From positions 62,001 to 126,000 of the forward strand of contig NZ_JAHBBI010000006.1 of NCBI RefSeq assembly GCF_019331695.1: a stretch of 64,000 bases of DNA. The letters run 5' to 3'. Of this stretch, positions 24,886 to 34,056 are shown one piece after another. The position numbers were made by a program, and so were the translations under genes. The notes below the pieces were generated by a model. That model searched no databases and had not been told where the DNA came from. It worked only from the letters and a program-made list of their open reading frames with translations. The DNA comes from Bifidobacterium pluvialisilvae. Lineage in GTDB: Bacteria; Actinomycetota; Actinomycetes; Actinomycetales; Bifidobacteriaceae. Numbering within the stretch: the stretch's first letter is position 1; every line of letters starts with the position of its first letter.

Positions 24886-27641
24886 CAGTCGTCATCGTCC
24901 TTTCGTGCGGCCTGGTCGGTCGGCTTCATTCGTTCGGTCAGCTCACCGTCGGCATCGGCGGCGACCTGGCCTTCCACGGCCCGGCTTCCGGCACGTCTCT
25001 CCCCCTCCGCGCCGTGCCGCGCGTATGCGTGCGAATGCGGGTTGAGGCGGCGGATGACGGTACGGCGGAACTCGTCTCCCTCCATCACGCTCATGTCGAT
25101 CTGGCGGGCGAAGCTCTCGTACATGTATTCGACCACGATGAGGTAGATGTCGATGAGGATGATGGACGTGATCCACGCCACGAGCATCATGATCTTCGAC
25201 TCCACGCTGAACATGAGCACGAGGAACACGAGCGGAAGCACGCAGATCATGATCAGGCCGGCGCGGATGAGGTACGGATAGATCTTGAAGAACTGGTGGG
25301 CACGGCGGCGAATCTGGTCGCGATACTCCGTGACGCCCATAAGCAGCTTGATGACGGCGACGAGGCGGAATCGGTCGTTGGTCATGGTGTTCCTCTCGGC
25401 GACCATGAGGTCGGTGGCCCACAGGCGGCGGTCGAACAGCGCGTTGAGGTTGAGCATGTACGGGCGGCCGACGACGCCGAGGAGCAACGCGGCGGCGAGG
25501 AACCACACGAGCGAGCCGAGATCATGCCAGTAGTTGCCGCCGTAGGCGCCGCCGATGGTCTCGCGCATGGCGTTGATGCCATAGGTGAACGGCAGGAACG
25601 GATTGAGCCGCCGGAAGAAGTCGGGCATCATCTCTATCGGATACATGCCCGACGAGCCCGGGATCTGCACGATGACGAGAATCACCGCCACGGCCTTGCC
25701 GATGTGTTTGAGCGAGACGGCCAGCGCATAGATGATGTTGATGTAGACGAACGAGATGACGACGCCGGCGAACACGAACGCGGCCGGATTCGTGCATTGG
25801 ATGCCGATGATGAGGTCGCCGACGGTCACGATGAGCGCCTGCAGTACGCCGACGGTGACAAGCAGCAGCCAACGGCCGAAATATGCCTGGGATGCGTGGA
25901 ACTTGCCAAGCCCCTCTCTGTCGACCTCAAGCTTGTAGATGGCGATGAGCACGAAGCCGCCGACCCACAGCGCGAGGTTCGTGTAGAACGGCGTGACGGC
26001 CGAACCGTAGTTGGCCACCGGGTAGAGCGTCTGCGTGACGAGTTTGACCGGCGACCCCATGAAATCGCCGATCTCGTTGCCGTCGAGGTCGAAGTGCTTG
26101 GCGATGGACTGCCATGTGGCGGAGCTGGTGAGCGCGTTGACGTCGGTGCGCGTGGTGTTGAGCCCCTCGGTCACGGAGTCGAGCGATTTCGAGGTGTCGG
26201 CGAGCGTGCTCTTGGTTTCGTCGAGCGTGGATTGCAGCTGTTTGACCAGCGCCTGCGTCTGACCGACGGTGGAGTTCAGGCCGGCGAGCGTGCCGGAGAA
26301 CGTGCCGGTCATGGCGGAGAACGAATCCATGCCGGCAAGCAGCGACGGCGTGACCGTGGTGTTCAATCCGTTGCGGGCGGTGTTCAGCCCGTTGATGCCG
26401 TTGGTGGCGGCGGTGCCGACCGCGGAGGCCAGCCCCTTCGTGGCGTCGATGCCGGAACCGGTGATCGTGGCGCTGCCGGACGAAATGGAGTCAAGCAGCG
26501 TCTGCTGGTCGTCGAGCTTGGCGTCGACGGCGTCGAGTTGGTCAAGCAGCTTGGTTTTCTGCGCTTCGGTAAGTATGGCGGAATCCTGTATCTGCTTGCG
26601 TATGGCAGCGACCGTGGTCTTGCCGCCGGCGATGGCGGCATTCGGACCGGCGACGGCCTTGTCGATGTCGTTCTGCGTGGCGGTGAAGCCGTTGACGAGG
26701 CCGCCGGCAGCCGTGTTCGCGGAGACCTGGATGCCGCCGAGGTCGCCGGTGCCCTTGAGCATGGCGGCGTCGAGCGTGTTCGAGAACTGCAGCGACTGCT
26801 TGCGGGTTTCGCCGAGCGCATCGTTCGCGTTCTTCAACGCGGTGTTCGCGGTGGAGATCTGCCGCTTCAGGGATGCCAGCGACGTGTTGGCCGAGTCGAG
26901 GGCGTCGCCGGTCCTGCCGAGCGTGCCGGTCAGGGAGTCCATGGCGTCCTGCGCGGCGGCGACGTCGTCGATGCCCTGGCCGAGCTGCCTGTCGATGTCG
27001 GCCGTGCCCTTGTCGACCTTGGACTGCAGGTCGCCTCCGGCCTGACGAATCATGGAGACGACCGCCGATGTGACGGTGGAGATGAACGTCTGGTTGATCT
27101 GCCGGTCGATGGTGTTCGCTCCCGTGTCGGTGATCTTCGGCGCGGTGGCGTTCTTCTTCTCGTTGACGTAGTAGGTGATGGTCGGGCGGGCGGATTGCGT
27201 TGCCGTGGTTGACGTTGCCGACGTGGATTTTGTCGACGTGGAGTTCGAGGAGGCGCCCTTCACGTCGACCGTGCCCAGCAGGTCCTTGCTGAAATCCTGC
27301 GGGATGACGATCGCCGCATAGTATTTTCCTGACGCGACGCCGTCCCGCGCCTCGTTTTCGCCGACGAACCGCCATCCGAGCTGATGATTGTCTTTCAGCT
27401 GTTCGACGACCTGCTCGCCGGCGTTGAGACTGCCGGCGAAATCGCTGCTGGCGCCTGCATCATTGTTTGCCACGGCCACCTGGATGTTGCCGGTGTTCGA
27501 GTATGGATCCCAGTTCGCGATGATGTTGAACCACGCGTACAGCGAGGGGATGAGCGCGACGCCGAGCGTGATGACCACGGCGACCGGATTTCTCAGCAGA
27601 CGAAGAAGATCGCGCCGAAAAATCCGCAAAATCATCCGCAT
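24885..27641 (-). CDS. YhgE/Pip-domain membrane protein (upstream, larger copy)
   Basis: 918 residues from the ATG at 27641, which has GGAGG 8 nt upstream; a longer frame to 27722 lacks such a site. The signature ALIPSLYAWFNIIANWDPYSNTG and the Pip-type extracellular region are followed by coiled-coil segments and a multi-span C-terminus. Compared with the partner it has an extra C-terminal part: two more spans (LIRAGLIMICVLPLVFLVLMF and MMLVAWITSIILIDIYLIVV) and a charged cytoplasmic tail. The two probably form one complex. No regulator or ATPase gene is adjacent. Confidence 0.88.
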   Translation of the reverse strand: MRMILRIFRRDLLRLLRNPVAVVITLGVALIPSLYAWFNIIANWDPYSNTGNIQVAVANNDAGASSDFAGSLNAGEQVVEQLKDNHQLGWRFVGENEARDGVASGKYYAAIVIPQDFSKDLLGTVDVKGASSNSTSTKSTSATSTTATQSARPTITYYVNEKKNATAPKITDTGANTIDRQINQTFISTVTSAVVSMIRQAGGDLQSKVDKGTADIDRQLGQGIDDVAAAQDAMDSLTGTLGRTGDALDSANTSLASLKRQISTANTALKNANDALGETRKQSLQFSNTLDAAMLKGTGDLGGIQVSANTAAGGLVNGFTATQNDIDKAVAGPNAAIAGGKTTVAAIRKQIQDSAILTEAQKTKLLDQLDAVDAKLDDQQTLLDSISSGSATITGSGIDATKGLASAVGTAATNGINGLNTARNGLNTTVTPSLLAGMDSFSAMTGTFSGTLAGLNSTVGQTQALVKQLQSTLDETKSTLADTSKSLDSVTEGLNTTRTDVNALTSSATWQSIAKHFDLDGNEIGDFMGSPVKLVTQTLYPVANYGSAVTPFYTNLALWVGGFVLIAIYKLEVDREGLGKFHASQAYFGRWLLLVTVGVLQALIVTVGDLIIGIQCTNPAAFVFAGVVISFVYINIIYALAVSLKHIGKAVAVILVIVQIPGSSGMYPIEMMPDFFRRLNPFLPFTYGINAMRETIGGAYGGNYWHDLGSLVWFLAAALLLGVVGRPYMLNLNALFDRRLWATDLMVAERNTMTNDRFRLVAVIKLLMGVTEYRDQIRRRAHQFFKIYPYLIRAGLIMICVLPLVFLVLMFSVESKIMMLVAWITSIILIDIYLIVVEYMYESFARQIDMSVMEGDEFRRTVIRRLNPHSHAYARHGAEGERRAGSRAVEGQVAADADGELTERMKPTDQAARKDDDD

Positions 27642-27740
27642 GTCATCCGCCTCCGCCACGTATTCCTCCGCACAGTATAGGCAATCCTCCGGTCGTCGCG
27701 GACCGAATGCGCTGCCGGCCATCGGAATCGCACGGATTTT

Positions 27741-27959
27741 GATGGACTATGACGCATTTCGCGCGAAATACAACGCAGTCCATCACGAATCATGGATCAC
27801 CGAATCAGAAACGTTGCAATTTCAACGATTCTCGATTGCAATCATCCGATTGCCGATGGACTGCGTTGCATATTCGAGAAAATGCAGCGTAATCCATCGA
27901 AATGTCCACGATTCTGATGGACCGCGTTGCATTTTCGCTCAAACGCAACGTCGTCCATC
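27741..27959. repeat. Cluster of three 44-bp palindromes with one 16-bp core; left copy of 124-bp direct repeat
   Basis: Palindromes lie at 27741-27784, 27855-27898 and 27916-27959, each beginning GATGGAC and ending TCCATC. CGTTGCAATTTCAACG is at 27812-27827. The stretch 27741-27864 matches 35859-35982 at about 116 of 124 positions with no gap. The third palindrome overlaps the 3' end of nagA. Confidence 0.88.
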
Positions 27960-29273
27960 GCACCAGACGGACTGCACCTGCCACGTGGCGGGATCAAGCA
28001 GCAGCACATCGGCCGCGAAGCCGGGGGCGAGCAGGCCGACGGGTGCGCCGGTGACATCGTTGGGACGGTCGAATCCGAACGCCTTGGCGGGAGTCAATGT
28101 GGCGGCCTCCACCGCGTCGACCGGAGAGATGCCCAGTTCAAGTACGGCGCGGCTGACCGCACGCTCCAAAACCAGCGTGGATCCGGCGATGGCGTTGTTC
28201 GATACGAGTCGCGCGTGACCGCCGACCACATTGACGTCGAGCGCACCGAGCCGATAATGTCCGTCCGGGCAGTCGGTGGCGGCCATGGCGTCGGTGACGA
28301 ACGCCGTGCGATGCGGCGCGAACCCGAAGGCCAGCGAGACCATGGGATTCTGCACGTGGAATCCGTCGTTGATGAGTTCGATGGTGACGCGCGGGTCTTC
28401 GACGGCGGCGGGAATCGGACCGGGCTCACGATGATGCAGGCCATTCATGGCGTTGAACATATGGGTCATGATGCTCGCGCCGGCGTTGAACGCACGGACG
28501 GCGGTCTCGTAGTCAGCGCTGCAATGACCGACTGCAGGAACGACGCCGGCGGCGGCGAACCGCCGTATGGCGTCGATGCCATGGTCGAGTTCCGGGGCGA
28601 TGGTGATCTGCCGCAGACAACCGTCGGCGGCGGAGAGCAGACGGTCGACCAGTTCGGGAACGGGGTCACGCAGACAATCGGGATCGTGCGCGCCCTTGCG
28701 CGCGAGCGCGAGGAACGGCCCTTCGAGATGCGCACCGAGAATATCCGGCCTGTTCGGCATGAGTCGGCGGACGGTCTCGAGGTTGGCGCACATCGTATCG
28801 ATAGGGTTGGTGATGAGGCTGAGCACCTGTCGCGTGGTGCCATGGGTCATGTGTCCGGCTCGGGCGAGCGCGATGGCGTCAGGGCCGTCGTCGAAGGCCG
28901 TGCCCCATGCACCATGGGCATGGATGTCGATGTAGCCGGGGGTCATGATGCGGCCGGCGGCGTCGATGACCGGCAGACTCGAGAAGGCAGCGGGAATGCC
29001 GTCGGATTCGGGAGTGGGGGCGGCGTCATCAGTGTCGATGGCGACGATGACGCCGTCTCGCACCGCAATCCAGCAATGGTCCTGCACGCCGCGCGCGTCG
29101 ATCTTACGCGCGTCGCGAATCACGAACGATTCCGGAGGTCGACTCAACGCCTCGCCGATGGCGTTTGCACGACGGCGACGCGACAGCCCCGCCTCACATT
29201 CCGGCTGTGTCTGTTCCGCCTGCATCCGTTCCGATTGTGTTTGCTCCGATTGTGTTTCACAATCCATTCCCAT
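27939..29273 (-). CDS. nagA: N-acetylglucosamine-6-phosphate deacetylase
   Basis: 444 residues from 29273 (GAGG upstream); an earlier start at 29315 lacks a ribosome site. Amidohydrolase motifs are PGYIDIHAHGAWG (metal His pair), HLEGPFL (metal Glu), VGHCSADY and THMFNAMNGLHHREPG, and the catalytic Asp in FVTDAMAATDCPDG. It removes acetate from GlcNAc-6-P to give GlcN-6-P for NagB. The last residues (CDGRRCV) and the stop codon lie inside a 44-bp intergenic palindrome, so the native C-terminus has been replaced or extended by a repeat. Confidence 0.93.
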   Translation of the reverse strand: MGMDCETQSEQTQSERMQAEQTQPECEAGLSRRRRANAIGEALSRPPESFVIRDARKIDARGVQDHCWIAVRDGVIVAIDTDDAAPTPESDGIPAAFSSLPVIDAAGRIMTPGYIDIHAHGAWGTAFDDGPDAIALARAGHMTHGTTRQVLSLITNPIDTMCANLETVRRLMPNRPDILGAHLEGPFLALARKGAHDPDCLRDPVPELVDRLLSAADGCLRQITIAPELDHGIDAIRRFAAAGVVPAVGHCSADYETAVRAFNAGASIMTHMFNAMNGLHHREPGPIPAAVEDPRVTIELINDGFHVQNPMVSLAFGFAPHRTAFVTDAMAATDCPDGHYRLGALDVNVVGGHARLVSNNAIAGSTLVLERAVSRAVLELGISPVDAVEAATLTPAKAFGFDRPNDVTGAPVGLLAPGFAADVLLLDPATWQVQSVWCDGRRCV

Positions 29274-29330
29274 ACGACCTCGCGCTCCTTGCATTCGGTA
29301 TATCGACGTCATCAAATCGGAGGATTCGAC

Positions 29331-30119
29331 TCAGATGCCCTGCCAGGCCGGCTTGTGCGCGTAGGCCCAGCGGTAATAATCCTTGTTGCGCAGGCGCGAG
29401 GCGGCGGCCTCGTCCACGATGACCGTGGCATGCGGGTGCAGCTGCAGGGCCGACGCGGGGCAGAGCGCGGAGACGCCGCCTTCGACGGTCTCGGCCACGG
29501 CTTCGGCCTTGCCGTCGCCGAACGCCATAAGCACCAGATGACGTGCCTTCATGATGGTGCCGATGCCCTGCGTGATGCAATGCGTGGGCACCTGATCGAT
29601 GTCCCCGTCGAAGAACCGGGCGTTATCGATGCGGGTCTGCTCGGTGAGCGTCTTGATGCGGGTGCCCGAGGCGAGCGAGGAACCCGGCTCGTTGAAGCCG
29701 ATATGGCCGTCGGTGCCGATGCCGAGAATCTGCAGGTCGACGCCGCCTGCAGCGGCGATGGCCTCATCGTATTCATGGCCCGCTTCCCGAATGGTGTCGA
29801 GGTTGCCGTTCGGCACATGGACCTGATCGGGATTGAGGCCGAGCGGCTCCACCACGGTACGGGTGATGACGCTGCGATACGATTCGGGATGGTTCGGGTC
29901 AAGACCGGCGTATTCATCGAGCGCGAAGCCCCGCACTCCCGACACGTCGATGCCCTCGTCCTTGATGAGCTGCGCCAGATGCCGGTATCCGGCCAACGGG
30001 CTGGAACCCGTGGCCAGTCCGAGCACGCAGTCCGGCTTGGCCTTGATGAGATCGGCCACGCATCGCGCATAGATCTCGCCGGCCTCGTCCTCGTTCTTCA
30101 CGATGATGACTTCCGCCAT
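29331..30119 (-). CDS. nagB: Glucosamine-6-phosphate deaminase
   Basis: 262 residues, close to the usual length. Motifs are LGLATGSSPLAGYRHL, FALDEYAGLDPNHPESYR and LGIGTDGHIGFNEPGSS with the catalytic Asp/His/Glu set. It converts GlcN-6-P to fructose-6-P and ammonia; in bifidobacteria this feeds the F6P phosphoketolase pathway. GAAGGA lies before the ATG. nagA follows after a short gap, so the pair is one transcript, probably together with the esterase and transporter upstream. Confidence 0.95.
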   Translation of the reverse strand: MAEVIIVKNEDEAGEIYARCVADLIKAKPDCVLGLATGSSPLAGYRHLAQLIKDEGIDVSGVRGFALDEYAGLDPNHPESYRSVITRTVVEPLGLNPDQVHVPNGNLDTIREAGHEYDEAIAAAGGVDLQILGIGTDGHIGFNEPGSSLASGTRIKTLTEQTRIDNARFFDGDIDQVPTHCITQGIGTIMKARHLVLMAFGDGKAEAVAETVEGGVSALCPASALQLHPHATVIVDEAAASRLRNKDYYRWAYAHKPAWQGI

Positions 30120-30203
30120 GATTCCTTCTTTCTGTTGGAGTGGTGTTGAGAACGCCGCCGCAGTCGCAGCCATCGGCTTTCACGACTGCGGCGGCAGCGT
30201 CAT

Positions 30204-31346
30204 CTACACACTCGCCGTGAGCGACGTGCGCGGTGACAGATGCTCGTGGAAGAACGCCATCATTGCGTCATTGAGTTCTCCACTGCCGGAGTCCCACGTC
30301 ATCAGGGGATAATCATGAGGGATACGCTTGCCGTTGACGGCCCGCAAATCATGCAGTTCATGATCGCAATTCATCGAACGCAGCAGCATCGTTGCATACA
30401 ACGAGTCGTTTTCCAGAAAATCATCGGTACTGGTGGAAAGCCATACCGGCGGATATGCAATCTTCCGCATCAACGCTTCCGTACGCTCATATGGGGTTCC
30501 TTTCAACCGCGATATCAGCGTCCGGAACACCGGTCGCAGCTTTTCGAACAATTCACCGGAATCCGGATAGGACGAATCGAACAGATGGTCATACACCAGC
30601 ATGCCGGATGTGAAGCCAACCGACTGGAACCGGACATGATGCCCGTCAATTCCCAGAAGAGCAGCAAGCTCTTCATTGGTCTCGCACGCCAGCAGGAACG
30701 TTCCCAGTAACGCACCGGCGGAATCACTGACCAAGAACACCTGTTCCGCCGACAGCTGCCAGCCACCGCCGTTATCCAACAACCACTGCAAGGCCGATGA
30801 CACGTCAGCCAACATGTCAAGGAAATCACCGCCAGGAGCCAGCGTGTAATTGGGGCACACTACGGCGAAGCCTCGGCTGGCGAGCTGAGCCGCGTATACA
30901 TTCTGAATTTCCTTGAACGAATAGAAGAATGCACCACCGTGAATATTGAAAATGACTGGAATGTCACCATCGCCGCGCAAATAAGCGTCTTTCGGAAGGA
31001 AAATGTCCAGCTTATGAGCGCGTTCTCCATCGACCATATAGTCGATATCCGTGAATTTCATCACGGTATCAGGTAACGCGCTGCGGAAATCCAGCCGACG
31101 TACATCACTGAACGCGTAGCTTGCTCGATGCTGCCGCACATACTCAACGAAAACACGATATTCGTCGTCATCATCCGGGATGTCGGCGGTGTCGGGGAGA
31201 TCTTCGTCGAGATAGGTCCATGTCCGAGCCAGCCGCTCCTGCAGTGAAGTCAGAACACGAGTTCCGTTCGTGGCATGGATGTCTTCCAACGTAAAGGGGA
31301 TCCCATTGACAGAGAACGTCGTTGTCTCATCATCGCGATAATTCAT
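30204..31346 (-). CDS. Alpha/beta hydrolase of the acetyl-esterase/lipase (BD-FAE/HSL-like) group
   Basis: 380 residues, no signal peptide. The oxyanion motif is IHGGAFF and the nucleophile elbow SDSAGA (Ser in place of the usual first Gly). A likely acid lies in STSTDDFLEN and the base in RIPHDYPLM. An N-terminal extension of about 90 acidic residues precedes the fold. Between an amino-sugar transporter and nagB it could remove O-acetyl groups from imported sugars, but this is inference from position. GC content is lower than in nagB. Confidence 0.75.
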   Translation of the reverse strand: MNYRDDETTTFSVNGIPFTLEDIHATNGTRVLTSLQERLARTWTYLDEDLPDTADIPDDDDEYRVFVEYVRQHRASYAFSDVRRLDFRSALPDTVMKFTDIDYMVDGERAHKLDIFLPKDAYLRGDGDIPVIFNIHGGAFFYSFKEIQNVYAAQLASRGFAVVCPNYTLAPGGDFLDMLADVSSALQWLLDNGGGWQLSAEQVFLVSDSAGALLGTFLLACETNEELAALLGIDGHHVRFQSVGFTSGMLVYDHLFDSSYPDSGELFEKLRPVFRTLISRLKGTPYERTEALMRKIAYPPVWLSTSTDDFLENDSLYATMLLRSMNCDHELHDLRAVNGKRIPHDYPLMTWDSGSGELNDAMMAFFHEHLSPRTSLTASV

Positions 31347-31356
31347 CGTTTCGACC

Positions 31357-32799
31357 TCACTTCAGCTCGGCCTTCATATCCTCAAGCTCTACACCGTTGG
31401 TTTCCGGCAGGAACTTGACGACGAAGAAGAAGCCCAGCAGCGCCATCAACGTGTAGAAACCATATGTCCATCCAAGACCGATGCCGTCGCGCATGGGTGG
31501 ATAGATTGTGGTGATAAGGAAGTTGAACATCCAGTTCGCCGCAGTAGCGACGGCTTCGCCCTTGGCACGAATACGATTCGGGAAAATCTCGCTGATGATG
31601 ACCCAGACGGCGACGTTCGTGGTGGCGCAGCAGACCAGGAAGAACGCGTAGGTGCAGATAATGGAAATCCACGTCCACGTAATCGACAGGCTCAACGTGC
31701 CATCGGCATTAAGCTGTCCCTGGCCGAAGCCGATAGCCGTAATGCCAAGGAACACCGTCATCAGCAATGTGCCGTATTTCATAAGGTTGCGACGACCGAC
31801 CCGATCGATAAGCACCATGCCTACCACTGTGGCAACGGCGGCGAGGGTCGCACGCACAACAGCGATGGTCAGTGAGGCCTGCTCACTGAATCCCAGCATA
31901 TTCCACAAGCTGGAGTCGTACAGCATGATGATGTTCTGGCCATTGGCCTGAGCCAGCAGGACGAAGATGATGGAAATCCAGACCACGCCTTTGAGACCGA
32001 ACGTCTTGCCACGCAGTTCCTTGAAGGAAACCTTCTTTTCGTTCTCTTCGCTCTGGAACGACTTCTGAATCTTGGAAATGGTCACATCGGCGTTCTCGTC
32101 TCCGATGACATCGACCAAAATCTCCCTAGCCTTGGCAATTTCACCCTTCATGACCAGATAACGGGGAGTCTCCGGCAAAGCGAAGCACAGGAAGAACATG
32201 ATGACGCCAGGCAGAGCCGTGGTCACCAGCATCCAACGCCATGCATCTATTCCCATCCAGAATGGCATTTCAGCGCCGCCGGATGCCACGACATAGATAT
32301 CATTGACGACCAGCGACGCAATAATGCCCAGAGCAATGGCCATCTGCTGGAAGCTGGTGAAGAAACCGCGCCTTGCCGCAGGGGAAATCTCCGATATATA
32401 GGCGGGACCGATTGCCGAAGTGAAACCAACGCCAAGACCTCCGACAATGCGGAAGATGATGAACATGGTAAAGTTCGTCGTCAAGCCTGTCACCAAAGAA
32501 GCTGCCACAAACAATATGGCGGCAAGTTCCAATACGCGAATTCGTCCCATGCGATCGGCGACCACGCCGGCGAACCAGGCACCGAACACACATCCCAGCA
32601 ATGCGCTGGAAACCGAGAATCCGCTCATGGTACTGCTGAGTGCAAAACCGGAATCCGGACTGGCGATTGCGGTCACGGCACCGTTGATGACTGAAGTATC
32701 GTATCCGAACAGGAAGCCTCCCACGGCTCCGATCGTGCAGACAGCAATTAGCTTGCCTTTAAGCTTTCCATCGATTTGAGGCTGAGCCTGTTGACTCAT
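31357..32799 (-). CDS. Sugar-porter family MFS transporter
   Basis: 480 residues, 12 spans. Sugar-porter signatures: GGFLFGYDTSVINGA in helix 1, DRMGR and DRVGRR in the 2-3 and 8-9 loops, PETPRYLV after helix 6 and LPETNGVE at the end. These are proton-coupled or facilitative importers of monosaccharides. The context (ROK kinase, nanE, nagA, nagB) points to N-acetylmannosamine or another N-acetyl-hexosamine. AGGAG 7 nt before the ATG supports the start; a longer frame is not credible. It lies 10 bp upstream of the esterase and is divergent from the ROK gene. Confidence 0.88.
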   Translation of the reverse strand: MSQQAQPQIDGKLKGKLIAVCTIGAVGGFLFGYDTSVINGAVTAIASPDSGFALSSTMSGFSVSSALLGCVFGAWFAGVVADRMGRIRVLELAAILFVAASLVTGLTTNFTMFIIFRIVGGLGVGFTSAIGPAYISEISPAARRGFFTSFQQMAIALGIIASLVVNDIYVVASGGAEMPFWMGIDAWRWMLVTTALPGVIMFFLCFALPETPRYLVMKGEIAKAREILVDVIGDENADVTISKIQKSFQSEENEKKVSFKELRGKTFGLKGVVWISIIFVLLAQANGQNIIMLYDSSLWNMLGFSEQASLTIAVVRATLAAVATVVGMVLIDRVGRRNLMKYGTLLMTVFLGITAIGFGQGQLNADGTLSLSITWTWISIICTYAFFLVCCATTNVAVWVIISEIFPNRIRAKGEAVATAANWMFNFLITTIYPPMRDGIGLGWTYGFYTLMALLGFFFVVKFLPETNGVELEDMKAELK

Positions 32800-32899
32800 G
32801 GTATTCTCCTTTGCCTGATGATGAACCTCGTCGTTCATCAGTAAGCCCCAATCGTATTGAGCGGGCATTCTCCGGTCATCGGCGACAGGGCTATGGGCG

Positions 32900-32935
32900 T
32901 GACGCAAATGAATGATTTTGTGACTTATGACGCAA
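32900..32935. promoter_or_regulatory. Direct repeat in the divergent MFS/ROK promoter region
   Basis: TGACGCAA occurs at 32900-32907 and again at 32928-32935, 28 bp apart start to start. Directly repeated half-sites suit an AraC-family protein such as the one encoded at 34788. Tentative. Confidence 0.35.
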
Positions 32936-33039
32936 GGCTCTGTTGTCGCGCCTGAGGGAAGCCTGATAACAATAAGAGTGGAGGCGAACTGACATAGCGC
33001 AGCCGCCGATATCGCATAATCGCGCCAATGGAGGTGCTC

Positions 33040-34056
33040 ATGAGTTTTGCAGGCATAAGCCATCAGCATACGGTAATGTCCGTGGACATCGGTGGAACCA
33101 AAATCGCCGCCGGTCTTATGCAAACCAATCTTGATGAACAAGCAAAGATACAGAATGCACCGACACTTATTCGACGGTGTGTTCTGCCGACGGAAGCGCA
33201 TCTTGGCGGCGCCTTCGTATTGCAACGAGTTGCACAAGCCATCCGGCAATGTCTAGACGCCGGCGAAATTCCCTTTCCGCTACTGGGAATCGGCGTAGCA
33301 AGTGCAGGAGTCATTGATGGCAACGGATCGGTACTGTCGGCTACATCGCTAATCCCCGGATGGGCCGGCATCCGGCTGCAAGCCGAATTATCCACAGCGT
33401 TTGATTTGCCCGTAGCTGTTATCGGAGACGTACAAGCGCATGCTCTAGGCGAGGCACGCTGGGGATGCGGGCGGCAATACCAATCGATGCTGGTCGCCGC
33501 CATCGGTACAGGCATCGGAGGAGCGATAATCGTCGACGGGAAATTGATACGAGGCGTTCATGGCGCCTGTGGCCATATTGGTCATCTTCCACATCCCGAT
33601 GCCAGCGGGATACCCTGCTCGTGCGGACATGAAGGTCATGTGGAATCAATCGCTTCCGGCACAGGTATCGCCGATAATTATCGACGCATCATGCAACAGC
33701 GTGGACAAGGCACGTTCCCATCCGATATCAACGGACGTACTGTCGCCGAACTGGCCACCCATGGTAATGCAGAAGCTGCGCGCAGCATCGCTACAGCCGG
33801 CACAAGTCTTGGCGATGTCCTTGGCGGACTCATCAATGTTTTTGACCCCGACGCCGTAATTCTTTCCGGTTCCGTGGTTCAATCCGGGGAACGTTGGATG
33901 AAGTACGTGGAATATGGCATCCAACGGCAAGCTCTGGGTCTTCTTTCCAAAACACCTGTCTTGGCGGGGACACTCGGTGGGCAAGCCCCCCTAATCGGAG
34001 CTGCAGAAGCTTTGTGCGACAAAATCTCGAATATCAAGCAAGGAGCGGAAATATGA
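33040..34056 (+). CDS. ROK-family sugar kinase, probable N-acetylmannosamine kinase
   Basis: 338 residues. The phosphate-binding motif is SVDIGGTKIAAG. The ROK core includes VAAIGTGIGGAIIVDG and a zinc-site region GACGHIGHLPHP...CSCGHEGHVES, in which the last Cys of the canonical C-x-C-G-x2-G-C motif is replaced by His. GGAGG is 5 nt before the ATG. It overlaps nanE by ATGA, so it most likely phosphorylates ManNAc, the nanE substrate precursor. GlcNAc or glucose kinase activity cannot be excluded. Confidence 0.85.
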   Translation: MSFAGISHQHTVMSVDIGGTKIAAGLMQTNLDEQAKIQNAPTLIRRCVLPTEAHLGGAFVLQRVAQAIRQCLDAGEIPFPLLGIGVASAGVIDGNGSVLSATSLIPGWAGIRLQAELSTAFDLPVAVIGDVQAHALGEARWGCGRQYQSMLVAAIGTGIGGAIIVDGKLIRGVHGACGHIGHLPHPDASGIPCSCGHEGHVESIASGTGIADNYRRIMQQRGQGTFPSDINGRTVAELATHGNAEAARSIATAGTSLGDVLGGLINVFDPDAVILSGSVVQSGERWMKYVEYGIQRQALGLLSKTPVLAGTLGGQAPLIGAAEALCDKISNIKQGAEI

